A stretch of DNA of 64,000 bases from Promethearchaeota archaeon (GTDB lineage Archaea > Asgardarchaeota > Lokiarchaeia > Sigyniarchaeales > SOKP01): contig JALGVJ010000031.1 in NCBI GenBank assembly GCA_029838195.1, forward strand, positions 1-64,000. Reading direction: 5' to 3'. Every line of letters begins with the position of its first letter. Position 1 is the first letter of the stretch. This document shows positions 16,588 through 25,406 of the stretch, piece after piece. Under the pieces are notes generated by a model. The model saw only the letters and a program-made list of their open reading frames with translations. It was not told the DNA's origin and did not search any database. Both the position numbers and the translations under genes were made by a program.

Positions 16588-18102
16588 TTATGGCGTTTTT
16601 GATTTTATTTTATACTTGGGAATCGATTTATATTTTTTAAGTTGCGCTTTCAATTGCTCTTGTTCTTTTTTAATTTGTTGGCTCTCAATTTTAAGCTTAT
16701 TTCTTTCCTTTTTTATTAAAACCTTTTCATTTTCTATCATATTCCTTTCTGCCTCCAGTTTTTTAACTTGTTCTTTTAGCCTTGATTCAAGGTTCCTTTT
16801 TCGGCGTTCTAATTCTTTTAGCTCATCATTTAATTTTCTTGCGGTATTTTCTAATTTATTACAGGCATTTTCTAATACTTTTTTTCTATTTTCTAACCCT
16901 TCAATAGTAGATTGAATGCGTTTTAATCGATTATCTTCTTTTTCGTGTAAGCTTTTAAGGGAAATTCTTTCTTTTTTGATTTGTTTTCGAACATCATCTA
17001 ATTTCTTTCGTTTTTTATTCAAATTTTTAAATTTATCACTAAGATCCTCTTCCTTTTTTTGTAGAGATTTTTCAAACTTATCTAATTTTTTTTTTTGATC
17101 ATTTATCGCTTTCTTTTCTTTATTAATGGCATCGTGTAAATTTGAAATCTCCTTTTTCAAGGCATCTCGATTTTTTTTGAGCGATTCCACCTCTTTTTTT
17201 AAATTATCCAGATGGTTTTTTAACGCATTTAATTTTTTATTAGATAAATCTATTTCTCGTTCCAAATTATCCTTTTTCTTCTCTAAATCTCGAATTTTGG
17301 AATTGATCTGATGTAATTTATTTTCTTCTTGTTTTTTACGTTGGTCAAGATTTTTTTGTTCCTGTTTTAGTTTTTCTTTAAAATTTTCCAATTGTTTTTT
17401 TTGATTTTCTAAGTTTTTGAACCCGTCTTCTAAATCTTTCTTTTTATCACGTAGATTTTCTTTAGTAATTCTTATTTTCTTTATTTGTTGCTCCCTATTT
17501 TTGTTTTCTTCCGCTATCTTGTTTTGTAAATCATTTAATTGCCTTTTCAAGCTTTTAATTTCGGAAATTAAATCCGATTTCTGGCGCGTTAAATCTCTCA
17601 CATCATTTTCTAATCCCATTTTAGTTTTTTCTAATTTTTCTCCAGCAGTTTCCAATTTAGGGATTTTTGAGGAAATTTGTTTGATTTCAGAAGTAAAATT
17701 CTTTCTCTTTTTTTCTCTAAGAGCAATCTCCTTGTTAAGAGCATCTAATTCTTTCTGTTTAATTTGAATTTGGTGGTCCACGTGTGAAATTCCTTGAGAT
17801 AACCTCCTCTTTTCTCCCTCAATTTTTTTTTGAATATCTTCTAATTCTTGAAGCAAGGATTGCTTTTTATACGTAAGACTTCTTACCTCTAATTCACTCT
17901 GTTTTCGGAATTTTTCTAATTCGTCCAAATTTACTTGATAGTGTTGAATTTTCTCCAGAGTTGACTCCCATTCTTTACGTTCAGCTTCTAAACGCATTCG
18001 TTCTTTTTTTATTTTCTTTAATAATGCTTGATTTTCCACCGTTGTTTTAGGGATCGAGTCTTGCTCATCAATCACGTGCTTGGGAGGAATTTTATCGCTC
18101 AT
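16588..18102 (-). CDS. Long coiled-coil protein (SMC/Rad50-like hinge-less rod)
   Basis: 504 residues, almost entirely heptad-repeat coiled coil from about residue 20 to 490, rich in Lys, Glu and Leu, with no Walker motifs, no membrane segment and no zinc hook. It begins SDKIPPKHVIDEQDSIPKT and ends in a basic tail. It is therefore not an SMC or Rad50 ATPase, only a rod of similar texture that could serve as a structural or tethering protein. It is divergently transcribed from the ubiquitin operon across a 160-bp shared promoter region, which hints at co-regulation. Any role in that pathway is inference. Confidence 0.7.
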   Translation of the reverse strand: MSDKIPPKHVIDEQDSIPKTTVENQALLKKIKKERMRLEAERKEWESTLEKIQHYQVNLDELEKFRKQSELEVRSLTYKKQSLLQELEDIQKKIEGEKRRLSQGISHVDHQIQIKQKELDALNKEIALREKKRKNFTSEIKQISSKIPKLETAGEKLEKTKMGLENDVRDLTRQKSDLISEIKSLKRQLNDLQNKIAEENKNREQQIKKIRITKENLRDKKKDLEDGFKNLENQKKQLENFKEKLKQEQKNLDQRKKQEENKLHQINSKIRDLEKKKDNLEREIDLSNKKLNALKNHLDNLKKEVESLKKNRDALKKEISNLHDAINKEKKAINDQKKKLDKFEKSLQKKEEDLSDKFKNLNKKRKKLDDVRKQIKKERISLKSLHEKEDNRLKRIQSTIEGLENRKKVLENACNKLENTARKLNDELKELERRKRNLESRLKEQVKKLEAERNMIENEKVLIKKERNKLKIESQQIKKEQEQLKAQLKKYKSIPKYKIKSKTP

Positions 18103-18192
18103 GGGACTTTCTCGAAAAATTTTTTTGATACACGGGGTAATTATTTAAATATCTTGTTCAAAATAATCTATTTTATTTACATGGTAAAATAA

Positions 18193-18204
18193 GAATTTAA
18201 ATAT
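18193..18204 (+). promoter_or_regulatory. TATA-like box of the ubiquitin operon
   Basis: GAATTTAAATAT lies about 60 nt before the first start codon of the Ubl gene and fits the archaeal TATA consensus with a purine upstream. Transcription would begin near 18225-18230. A second box, ATTTAAATAT (18143-18152), suits the divergent coiled-coil gene. Confidence 0.4.
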
Positions 18205-18263
18205 GAAGATTTCCATGAGATCCTTACTAATTTAATTTTAATTAATAAACGAGGGACATGAAA

Positions 18264-18614
18264 ATGAATTTTGATGAGGAAGAAGAATTTGATGAAGATT
18301 TAGAGGAGAAGACGCCCGAACCAGCCATGCGTTCTAAAACGCCTGCGGTCTCAGCTGGTGGTGAGAAATTAAGTTTATTTTTCTTATCCACGGTAGGGCC
18401 CGGCGAAAAACGGCAAAAGTTATCCGTGGATAATGGAAATTTAGTCGGAGATATAAAACAAACGGTTGGAAATATTTTTGGATTAGATCCATCCGATTTT
18501 CACTTATCAGCTGGAGGCGTGACCATGGATGATTCTCAACCATTATCAAATTATAATGTTCGCGATGGAGATGAAATTTTATTAATTCCTGCTTCTACAG
18601 CGGGTAGGAGCTAA
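18264..18614 (+). CDS. Ubiquitin-like modifier protein with acidic N-terminal tail
   Basis: About 116 residues. An acidic disordered tail (DEEEEFDEDLEE) leads into a beta-grasp fold from about residue 36 to 113, with strands SLFFLSTVG and QKLSVDNG, the helix LVGDIKQTVGNIFGL and terminal strands DGDEILLIP. The gene starts an operon with E1, E2 and JAMM genes, which identifies it as the modifier. The protein ends PASTAGRS instead of the usual GG: the AG pair could be the conjugation site after JAMM removes Arg-Ser. I prefer the ATG at 18264, because GAGGG (18251-18255) is 8 nt away from it but only 2 nt from the ATG at 18258. Confidence 0.88.
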   Translation: MNFDEEEEFDEDLEEKTPEPAMRSKTPAVSAGGEKLSLFFLSTVGPGEKRQKLSVDNGNLVGDIKQTVGNIFGLDPSDFHLSAGGVTMDDSQPLSNYNVRDGDEILLIPASTAGRS

Positions 18615-18730
18615 TTAAAATCTTAATTTTTGAGCCAATTTTTTTTTAAATTTAATTACTTAGGGTCATATTTAGTAAATTTTAGAGAATATAATGAAAT
18701 AATAGCAATCGATCTTGAGGGGAAATTCTA

Positions 18731-19954
18731 ATGGATGAGAAATCAGAATTTTTTACCGAAGAATTAACGGAAAAAGAGCGGGAATTATATGACCGTCAAT
18801 TTAGATTAGAAGGGTGGTCTCAAAGCATTATTAAAAATTCCCGCGTTTTAATTGCGGGAATAGGTGGTTTAGGATGCGAAATTGCTAAAAATTTAACCAT
18901 GGTAGGCGTGGGACACTTGGATTTAGTAGATCTTGATATAATTGAACATTCTAATTTAAATCGGCAGATTCTATTTGTCGGGGCCAAAATGGGAGAACCA
19001 AAAGCTAAAGCGGCGGTAGAAATATTAAGAAAAATTAATCCAAACATAGAAATTGATGGTTACCATTGCTCCTTAGAGCGTTTAGATCCAATCCTTTATA
19101 AAAAAGCGGATCTTATCATTGGAGGGCTTGATTCAATGAATGCGAGGTTAAATTTGAATGCTCAGTGTGTTCGATTTGGTAAGCCCTTAGTAGATGGAGG
19201 AGTTGCGGGTTACCATGGTCATTTTTATACGGTATTTCCTCATGATAATGCTTGTTATGAATGTAATCCCCTTCCTATTGCCGAAATGAATGAGATGGCA
19301 GCATGCACGGTTGTAGGAATTCCCAGAAAACGAGTACATTGCGTGTTTAAAGCATCCATGGCATTTACCGAACAATATGAACAAGAACCCAATCCGAAAA
19401 ACGTGGAACACGTAAAGTTTCTAAAACAGCATGCGAATGAATTGGTAAAAAAGCATGATTTTTATCCTTTATTTACAAAAGATGAAATCGTGAAAATTAT
19501 TGATCGGCATGATCCAGGGATTATTACAATTAACGCAGTTATCTCAGCAATGCAATCTCATGAAGCCGTAAAAATTTTGCATTGGATGAGAGGAAATACA
19601 TCTTTAGGAGTACCTGTCAAAACTTACTTGATTTATAATGCCATGACTCAAAAACTCTATGCAGTAGAAAAAAAACGTAATCCTAATTGCAGGCAATGTG
19701 GAAATTCTGTAAAAAGAGTGGATGTCTCCCTCTCTCAGAAAGATCCATGTTCTAAAATAATTGAAATATTATTGGAACAAGGATATAGGGTTGATCCCGA
19801 CTTAGAACCTACTCTTACCATCATGGATTTCAATGATATTACAGAAATTGACTTGGAAAAAGATTCCATTCAAAATGGTTTACGAGATTTAGAATTAATA
19901 ACAGCGGCAGGCTTTGATAAAGGAGAAATATTTATTAATTTACATCTTTCTTAA
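18731..19954 (+). CDS. E1-like ubiquitin-activating enzyme
   Basis: 407 residues. It adenylates the Ubl C-terminus and passes it through a cysteine thioester to the E2. The Rossmann nucleotide site is GIGGLG (43-48), followed by DLVDLDIIEHSNLNRQ. Zinc is held by C175/C178 and C320/C323. The candidate catalytic cysteine is C192 in AACTVVGIPRKRVHC, which aligns with the active-site stretch of UBA3/UBA2-type E1s. The last 65 residues form a ubiquitin-fold-like domain comparable to the E2-binding domain of UBA3. This domain and the cysteine separate it from MoeB/ThiF sulfur-carrier enzymes. GAGGGG 8 nt before the ATG is the ribosome binding site. It is the second gene of the operon. Confidence 0.94.
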   Translation: MDEKSEFFTEELTEKERELYDRQFRLEGWSQSIIKNSRVLIAGIGGLGCEIAKNLTMVGVGHLDLVDLDIIEHSNLNRQILFVGAKMGEPKAKAAVEILRKINPNIEIDGYHCSLERLDPILYKKADLIIGGLDSMNARLNLNAQCVRFGKPLVDGGVAGYHGHFYTVFPHDNACYECNPLPIAEMNEMAACTVVGIPRKRVHCVFKASMAFTEQYEQEPNPKNVEHVKFLKQHANELVKKHDFYPLFTKDEIVKIIDRHDPGIITINAVISAMQSHEAVKILHWMRGNTSLGVPVKTYLIYNAMTQKLYAVEKKRNPNCRQCGNSVKRVDVSLSQKDPCSKIIEILLEQGYRVDPDLEPTLTIMDFNDITEIDLEKDSIQNGLRDLELITAAGFDKGEIFINLHLS

Positions 19955-20053
19955 CAAGATTTCATTTCATGATTTAACATGCAAAAATAAATACGAAAAT
20001 TAGTATCATCATATAAAATAATATCGAAATAAAAAAGAAAATAGTGAAAAAGC

Positions 20054-20581
20054 GTGAGTATAAGGAGTTCGAGAATAACTCAAGAGTATGCTGCCCTAAA
20101 GAAATTGCTAAAAAAAGGAACCATCATGCAATTAAAACCATTTGATTCAAAAAGGAAAAGTATCGATCATCTTGCCATTACATTTAAAGGTCCAAAAGGG
20201 ACTGCGTATCAAGGAGGGCTATTCAAACTTGAAATCAAATTCCCCGCCAGGTATCCAAACCAACCACCTTTTGTTCGGCTACACACTCCCATTTGGCACC
20301 CGAACTTCTGGCCTAAACCCTCCGAATATCCTGGACAAAGAAATATATGTCTTGCTTTGGTAGATCCTTCTTTAATTGGGAAGAAGGGAGGGTGGAGTCC
20401 TTCAAAAACCGCTGTGACGGTTGTCCAAGCAATAATTGCCATGTTAAATACGAAAGGATTGTTCATTAATCCAAAAGACGTGTTTAATAAAAAAGCAGCC
20501 ATTGAAATGATGGAACGTCCTGATTATTTTGAAAAAAAAGTTCGGCACCTTGTAAAAAAATATGCGAATAAAAAATGGTGA
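20054..20581 (+). CDS. E2-like ubiquitin-conjugating enzyme
   Basis: 175 residues, full UBC fold. The HPN motif is WHPNF (H82-P83-N84), and the active-site cysteine is C99 in RNICLALVDP. The YPNQPPFVRLHTPIWHPN stretch is the classic E2 core, followed by WSPSKTAVTVVQAIIAML. It receives the Ubl from the upstream E1 and should hand it to substrate lysines, probably with the membrane RING-like protein. The start is a GTG at 20054. The stop overlaps the JAMM gene by 7 nt, so translation is coupled. Confidence 0.95.
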   Translation: MSIRSSRITQEYAALKKLLKKGTIMQLKPFDSKRKSIDHLAITFKGPKGTAYQGGLFKLEIKFPARYPNQPPFVRLHTPIWHPNFWPKPSEYPGQRNICLALVDPSLIGKKGGWSPSKTAVTVVQAIIAMLNTKGLFINPKDVFNKKAAIEMMERPDYFEKKVRHLVKKYANKKW

Positions 20582-21372
20582 TGTTCATGGGTTCAAATGA
20601 ATTTAATAAAGAAGAAATTAAACGAAAAATAAAAGAAAAAATAAAAGAGCGTATAACGCGAGAACTCATCGAAGAGATTTATCAAGAATTAAATTTTGAA
20701 AAAAATGAATTAATTGAAGAAATAACCTCTGTATTGGATTTAGAACTAGTCCCTTCCATGCCTTCCAAGAGCTTTAAGGAACCTTATAAAACAAATAAGA
20801 ATGCTAAGAGACCTAAGATTTCAATTGAAATTAAACCCATCTTAAAGATAGCTAGCCATGCCATTAAATATGCTAATCCTAAAATACCTAAAGAAGAATG
20901 GGTTGAGGTTATAGGGCTTCTGGCCGGCAAGGAGGATAAAAATAAGGATATCCTTTTTATTAAAGATGCTTATCCCATGGGACATGGATCCGCTTTGCAT
21001 GCTGAAATAAAAGATTATAAAAACTATGAGAGAGCATATCAAGACATTCGAAAGAATAACCTCTTTATATGTGGGTGGTATCACTCGCATCCTTCATATG
21101 GCACCTTCATGAGTCAAGAAGACTTAACAACTCAAGAAAGATATCAAAAACTATGGAATAAATCCGTTGCGTTAGTAATCGATCCCACCAAAATTAATGG
21201 TCGTTCTCATGGATTTAAGATATTCAAGACGGGTGTAGCTTCTAATACATGGGAAGAAATACCTCATGAAATAAAAGGAAATCTTTCTCCGGCACTTTTA
21301 CCTGAATTAATTGAATTCATTAATCCCATTATGGATGGAAAAGCAATTTATCTCGAATATGATGAAGAATAA
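20575..21372 (+). CDS. JAMM/MPN+ deubiquitinase-like metalloprotease (Rpn11-like)
   Basis: 265 residues. Residues 10-60 form a charged helical extension that could be a coiled coil; the MPN domain runs from about residue 82 to 235. The zinc site is intact: E111 in VEVIGLLAG, H170 and H172 of HSHP, S180 and D183, fitting the HxH-x7-S-x2-D pattern. It should trim the Ubl precursor or remove the modifier from targets. It overlaps E2 by 7 nt and the next gene by 1 nt. Three in-frame ATGs (20575, 20581, 20587) are possible starts. Confidence 0.95.
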   Translation: MVMFMGSNEFNKEEIKRKIKEKIKERITRELIEEIYQELNFEKNELIEEITSVLDLELVPSMPSKSFKEPYKTNKNAKRPKISIEIKPILKIASHAIKYANPKIPKEEWVEVIGLLAGKEDKNKDILFIKDAYPMGHGSALHAEIKDYKNYERAYQDIRKNNLFICGWYHSHPSYGTFMSQEDLTTQERYQKLWNKSVALVIDPTKINGRSHGFKIFKTGVASNTWEEIPHEIKGNLSPALLPELIEFINPIMDGKAIYLEYDEE

Positions 21373-22541
21373 TGCTAAAAAAGCGCACGATCGTTTTTTC
21401 TATAGTGATTTTAACTATTGCTGTTATATATGGCTTTTTTATTGAGAATTCAAGGAATATTTTTTGTAGTGTAGTCTTAATTGGCACGTGGTTTTTATTC
21501 GTGCTAAAATATTTTGAAAAAAGAAAGCATTACAATGAATTTAATTCTCCCCATAATACGCCCTTTTTCTTGTTTGCCCCTCTCTTTCTTGGATTATTTT
21601 ATAATTTCTGGAGTTATTATACGGGAATATTGGGAGAAAATCTCTTTAATAATAATGGAGAGAGTTTCTTTTATCTTAGTCCTTGGAGCTTGATTCTTGC
21701 TTTTCCGTGGTTAGTACATGGATTAAATACCGTGAGAAAATGCTTTAAAGATTTTACACTCGTATATATTTTTAAAACAAGATCGATGGGGGGTAAAAAA
21801 TTTGGCACAATATATTCTATTTGTTTGCTTGTTTTAATCTTGCTTCAAGTAATTTACTTACCCGTCATTATGGATGCTCTTTCCTTCATTGTGTCACCCT
21901 CCCATTCCATGTATCCCCTTGCTTATTTTGATGTAATGCTCTTCATTTTTACCACGACGTTGGGAAGCATTTTTCTCTGGCATGGAGTAATCCAGCCAAG
22001 AAGACGTACTCTTCCTTCCGTGACCCCAACTTATGTTTCTCGTAGAAGAAGAGAACTCGATCAATTAAGCAGGAGGGCTTCCCAAGCACCAACAACAGTA
22101 AAAACATCACGTAGGACTCCCCGAATAACTACTACATCAGGAAGCTCACGCTCAAGTTATCAGAGAACAACACCACGGAGGATGGTTCCAGTATCCTCAA
22201 CTTCTAAAAGAAAGGATAAATCAAGGTCATCTGGTCGAGCAAAAAGCTCATCAATGGATCAATATAAACCAAAGGCTGGTATTTTAACTCTCGACGATTT
22301 CAAATGCATTTTTTGTTTCAAACTTCCTTCCCTTTCTGCAGATAAAAATAGAGGAATAGTATTATGCCCTAAATGCAAGCATCCGGCTCACGAAGATGAA
22401 TTTAGAGAATGGACTAAAGTATCTTCCTTATGTTCACGCTGTGATGCCCCTCTTCCTTCCAATTTCATCAGAAATCCCACTATCATTCCATTAAAGAAAT
22501 ATATAGAAGTCATTGAAGACTTCAAGAAAAGAAAAAAATAA
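21372..22541 (+). CDS. Membrane-anchored RING-like zinc protein, candidate E3 ligase
   Basis: 389 residues. About five or six membrane helices lie between residues 6 and 205. A 100-residue Ser/Thr/Arg-rich, probably disordered linker (about 208-300) follows. The C-terminal domain has eight metal ligands, C312, C315, C332, C335, H337, H340, C354 and C357, in a CX2C-X16-CX2C-X-H-X2-H-X13-CX2C layout like a RING/treble-clef finger, with the F..W spacing seen in RING domains. It starts inside the stop codon of the JAMM gene (TAATG), so it belongs to the same operon. In Caldiarchaeum-type ubiquitin operons a small soluble RING-finger protein occupies this place; here it is fused to a membrane domain. 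E3 activity is inference. Confidence 0.85.
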   Translation: MLKKRTIVFSIVILTIAVIYGFFIENSRNIFCSVVLIGTWFLFVLKYFEKRKHYNEFNSPHNTPFFLFAPLFLGLFYNFWSYYTGILGENLFNNNGESFFYLSPWSLILAFPWLVHGLNTVRKCFKDFTLVYIFKTRSMGGKKFGTIYSICLLVLILLQVIYLPVIMDALSFIVSPSHSMYPLAYFDVMLFIFTTTLGSIFLWHGVIQPRRRTLPSVTPTYVSRRRRELDQLSRRASQAPTTVKTSRRTPRITTTSGSSRSSYQRTTPRRMVPVSSTSKRKDKSRSSGRAKSSSMDQYKPKAGILTLDDFKCIFCFKLPSLSADKNRGIVLCPKCKHPAHEDEFREWTKVSSLCSRCDAPLPSNFIRNPTIIPLKKYIEVIEDFKKRKK

Positions 22542-22811
22542 ATCTCACAAAATAATATTGAAAAAGAGATTTTCTTTTATTTTACTGATTTCGTATTTAT
22601 CGTGTTTCTTTAATTAGCTTGTTTGGTCGTGAAACCATGCCCTAATGAACCTTTTGATTAAGTTTCTCTTAACCCAGGGTTAAGCAATATCTTAATTGGT
22701 ATCCTTAAGATTGATAATTCTTGCTATTTTTTGTTTATTAGCATTGAAAAATTATAAATCATGAATTCTCTCATATATTCAATTTAGCAAATTAATCCGC
22801 CTTCTAATATC
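22542..22811. other. Spacer after the ubiquitin operon
   Basis: Contains T-rich runs that could end the operon transcript (TTTTCTTTTATTTT near 22570-22583). No open frame is convincing. Confidence 0.35.
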
Positions 22812-23161
22812 ATGACCGATCAAGAAATTATCGAATATGATTTTTTAAGAACAAGCATTCTGAATGTATTTACTGCGGGAGTTTCACATTCTAGAAAAAA
22901 TTATGATGAGCTTCTACACTTGTCTTTTAATACACAACAAACATGTAAATTAGTCTTAAAGAATGATGAATTAGTCGAAAGTTAATACTTCAAACAGAAT
23001 TTAAATTAAAAAAAAAATTAAAACCATCAATTAAAAATGCCGTTTTTAATAAAATCCACGTTAAATCTGAAATTTTTAACTCATTACAGCAAAAATTAAT
23101 ATTTAATCTTCTTTTAAACTATATGATTTGCTCATCCTTTTTTATTCGTCCAGAAAACTGA
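22812..23161 (+). pseudogene. Possible frameshifted small gene, unknown
   Basis: From the ATG at 22812 a 57-residue frame (MTDQEIIEYDFLRTSILNVF onward) runs to a TAA at 22983-22985. A second frame, offset by one base, is open from about 22970 to 23161 and continues in similar hydrophilic, lysine-rich style (LQTEFKLKKKLKPSIKNAVF...). A single indel near 22965-22985 would join them into about 118 residues. I do not recognise the family. It may be an unrelated short gene plus spacer. Confidence 0.3.
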
Positions 23162-23299
23162 ATTTTTACCTTCTAACCCTCTCCAATAAACTGTGTCATG
23201 AGAAAATTTTTATTCCAGCTGATATTGTCAAAATTATATCATTTTTCACGAAATATATTAATCTTAAATTAATTACATGTTCTAAAAGAGAAAATAAAA

Positions 23300-24073
23300 A
23301 TGGCAGAGGAAGAAGTACTCTATAATAAAGAAGGGGATATAGGAATCATTACCCTAAACAAACCGGAACAACGAAACACGTTAGATTTAAATACACTTAA
23401 TCAACTGGTAGAGGCTTTTAGAAAAAGTGCTAATAATCAAGATGTTTGCGTCATCTATCAAGCAGAAGGCAAACATTTTACCGTAGGAGCTGATTTAAAA
23501 TATGCTCATGAAATCTTAACAGATCCCTCCCGACTAGAAGAAGGCGTCTTGTTTCAAAACACGTTTCAAACTTTAACAAGAGCCATGATGAGCCATCCGG
23601 GAATTATTATTGTCGGGTTACACGGATGGGTAATTGGAGGTGGATTCGAACAAACGCTCTATTGTGATATAAGAATCGCCGCTGACGATACTCGAATAAT
23701 GTTGCCCGAATTAGGCGTTGGCATTTTTTTTTCAAATGCTTCTACAAAATTACTACCACGAATCATAGGAGAGGGAAGAGCTAAACACCTCATGTTATTA
23801 GGACAAGAAATTAATGCTGAAGAAGCACTACAAATCGGATTGGTTACCCAAGTATGCAAACCCACGGCATTAAAACGAATTTTAAAAAAAATGGCAAATA
23901 CTATTGTCCAAAAAAGCCATCTGGCCTTGCAGTATACTAAAAAACTCGTAAATGAAAATCAAGATTTGCCCATGGACGCCGTTTTAGATAGTGAAGCGCT
24001 GGCAATGCTAGAAACGGGACGTTCTGAGGAAGCAAAAAAACGGATTACCAAATTTGCTACCGAACGGCATTAA
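23300..24073 (+). CDS. Enoyl-CoA hydratase/isomerase family protein
   Basis: 257 residues, the crotonase fold. The oxyanion-hole segments are HFTVGADLK and HGWVIGGGFEQTLYCDIRIA, and the PELGVGIFFSNAST stretch carries the position of the catalytic glutamate. It would act on a CoA thioester in fatty-acid or aromatic/amino-acid degradation; the exact substrate cannot be read from the sequence. The ATG at 23300 starts directly at the conserved N-terminus. It is a single gene with no neighbouring beta-oxidation genes. Confidence 0.9.
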   Translation: MAEEEVLYNKEGDIGIITLNKPEQRNTLDLNTLNQLVEAFRKSANNQDVCVIYQAEGKHFTVGADLKYAHEILTDPSRLEEGVLFQNTFQTLTRAMMSHPGIIIVGLHGWVIGGGFEQTLYCDIRIAADDTRIMLPELGVGIFFSNASTKLLPRIIGEGRAKHLMLLGQEINAEEALQIGLVTQVCKPTALKRILKKMANTIVQKSHLALQYTKKLVNENQDLPMDAVLDSEALAMLETGRSEEAKKRITKFATERH

Positions 24074-24075
24074 GC

Positions 24076-24135
24076 ATTTTTTTAATTAACATTTTTTACT
24101 CCTTTTTCTCACGGGAGGGCAAGTTTTTTTAAATT
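24076..24135 (+). terminator. T-rich terminator after the enoyl-CoA hydratase gene
   Basis: Repeated T runs (ATTTTTTTAA, CATTTTTTAC, CCTTTTTCT, GTTTTTTT) directly follow the stop codon. Archaeal RNA polymerase stops at such U-tracts without needing a hairpin. Confidence 0.4.
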
Positions 24136-24269
24136 AACATTAATCTTATTTTTAAGAAGGCAATTTTAATCGTTAGAATAAATTGATTAAAAAATTAAGA
24201 GTAAAGAAATTTTATAATAAAAAATTAGTTAAATAATTTAAAATTGTAAATTTAAAAAAGAAAATTTTT

Positions 24270-25211
24270 TTAATTTTTTGAATGAATGGGATTTTTATCC
24301 ATGCAGGGGACATTAAACTGGCAAAAAGCACAACCTACCGGAGGATATCGTTGTTTTTTATAAACTCCAGCAATACGTCTCCAATGTGGTTTTAATATAT
24401 CTCTAAATTTCTTTTCCATTTTACTTGCAATCATTTGTTCATATTTAAAGCATTTCCATTTATCATGCCCTTTTTCAGAAAGTGCACCAGCCGGGCAACG
24501 CTCAACGCATTTTTTACAAGTTCCTTTAGTATAAAATAAGCAATTTCCATACGGATCATCATTCTTGCGAGGAGTCGCTTTAAGAGGGGCATCAGTAATA
24601 ACGGAACCAAGGCGAATATTGCATCCTAATTCAGTGATCAGTCCTTCATGAAGACTAAAAGTTCCTAATCCGGCAGCAAATGCAACATGCCGTTCTGACC
24701 AAGTGGAATAAAAATAAGGATATTTTCTTTTAACAAGAATATTATATTTCTCATTTAAGATTCCGATCATGGCACTAAAACCTTTCTTTTCCAAAAAACC
24801 TTTAGTCTTTTTTAAAATATCGAAAATAAGTTCATTGGCATAATTTCTTCCAATGCAATAAATATCTGCAGGCATCGTGGTTTGGTGCATGCTTTTTTCT
24901 CGAATTAGAGCCGTGTAAGGAAAAACAATAGAGATTACTTTCAATGAACTGTCGGCTTCTTTAAGGTTTAAACCATTTGCTTCCCACATCTCCATCGGTG
25001 TTAAGTGAGACTCATTAATTATGGTCTTATATTGCTGAAAAATGGGATCCGCTCCATCTGCTATCCCCATTAGGGGATTTGAAAAGATTTTTCCTCCTCC
25101 GAATATTTCCGGAAGTCTATTCAAGGAATTTTGATCAAGCAATCTTATTAAAAAATCCTTCAATTCATTATTTAACATCATTTTTATCAAAAAGAACTCT
25201 TCAATTTTCAA
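24270..25211 (-). CDS. 4Fe-4S epoxyqueuosine-reductase-like protein
   Basis: 313 residues. A cofactor-like N-terminal domain is followed by CLFYTKGTCKKCVERCPAG (ferredoxin-type cluster) and GCAFCQFNVPCMD near the end. The GLGTFSLHEGLIT segment corresponds to the conserved GxGxxG...L.t region of QueG-like proteins. It is a distant second member of the family seen at 4420-5514, with different spacing, and probably reduces an unknown small molecule. No signal peptide. The start at 25211 has alternatives at residues 11 and 12 (MM). Confidence 0.78.
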   Translation of the reverse strand: MKIEEFFLIKMMLNNELKDFLIRLLDQNSLNRLPEIFGGGKIFSNPLMGIADGADPIFQQYKTIINESHLTPMEMWEANGLNLKEADSSLKVISIVFPYTALIREKSMHQTTMPADIYCIGRNYANELIFDILKKTKGFLEKKGFSAMIGILNEKYNILVKRKYPYFYSTWSERHVAFAAGLGTFSLHEGLITELGCNIRLGSVITDAPLKATPRKNDDPYGNCLFYTKGTCKKCVERCPAGALSEKGHDKWKCFKYEQMIASKMEKKFRDILKPHWRRIAGVYKKQRYPPVGCAFCQFNVPCMDKNPIHSKN

Positions 25212-25406
25212 TATTTTGTATTTTAAAATTCAATTAATATATTATTATCATTATCATGTGGTGGTTCCAAAAAATATTTTCAACCTCAATAATTAATCAT
25301 CAAAAATACTGCATTCCGTAAAATTAATTTAATACAATTATATCGGGCATGTATTTTTTAAAAAATAAAAAACGATTAATAAAAAAATTAAAAAAATCAA
25401 TTGAAT

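Noticed and set aside
16588..18102. SMC or Rad50 homologue
   Set aside because: No Walker A or B motif, no signature motif, no hinge and no zinc hook.
18354..18362. Internal Gly-Gly in the Ubl (SAGGEK) as the conjugation site
   Set aside because: It lies before the beta-grasp fold, not at its C-terminus; the same holds for SAGGVT.
18731..19954. MoeB/ThiF sulfur-carrier adenylyltransferase
   Set aside because: The catalytic cysteine region, the C-terminal ubiquitin-fold-like domain and the E2/JAMM neighbours favour an E1.
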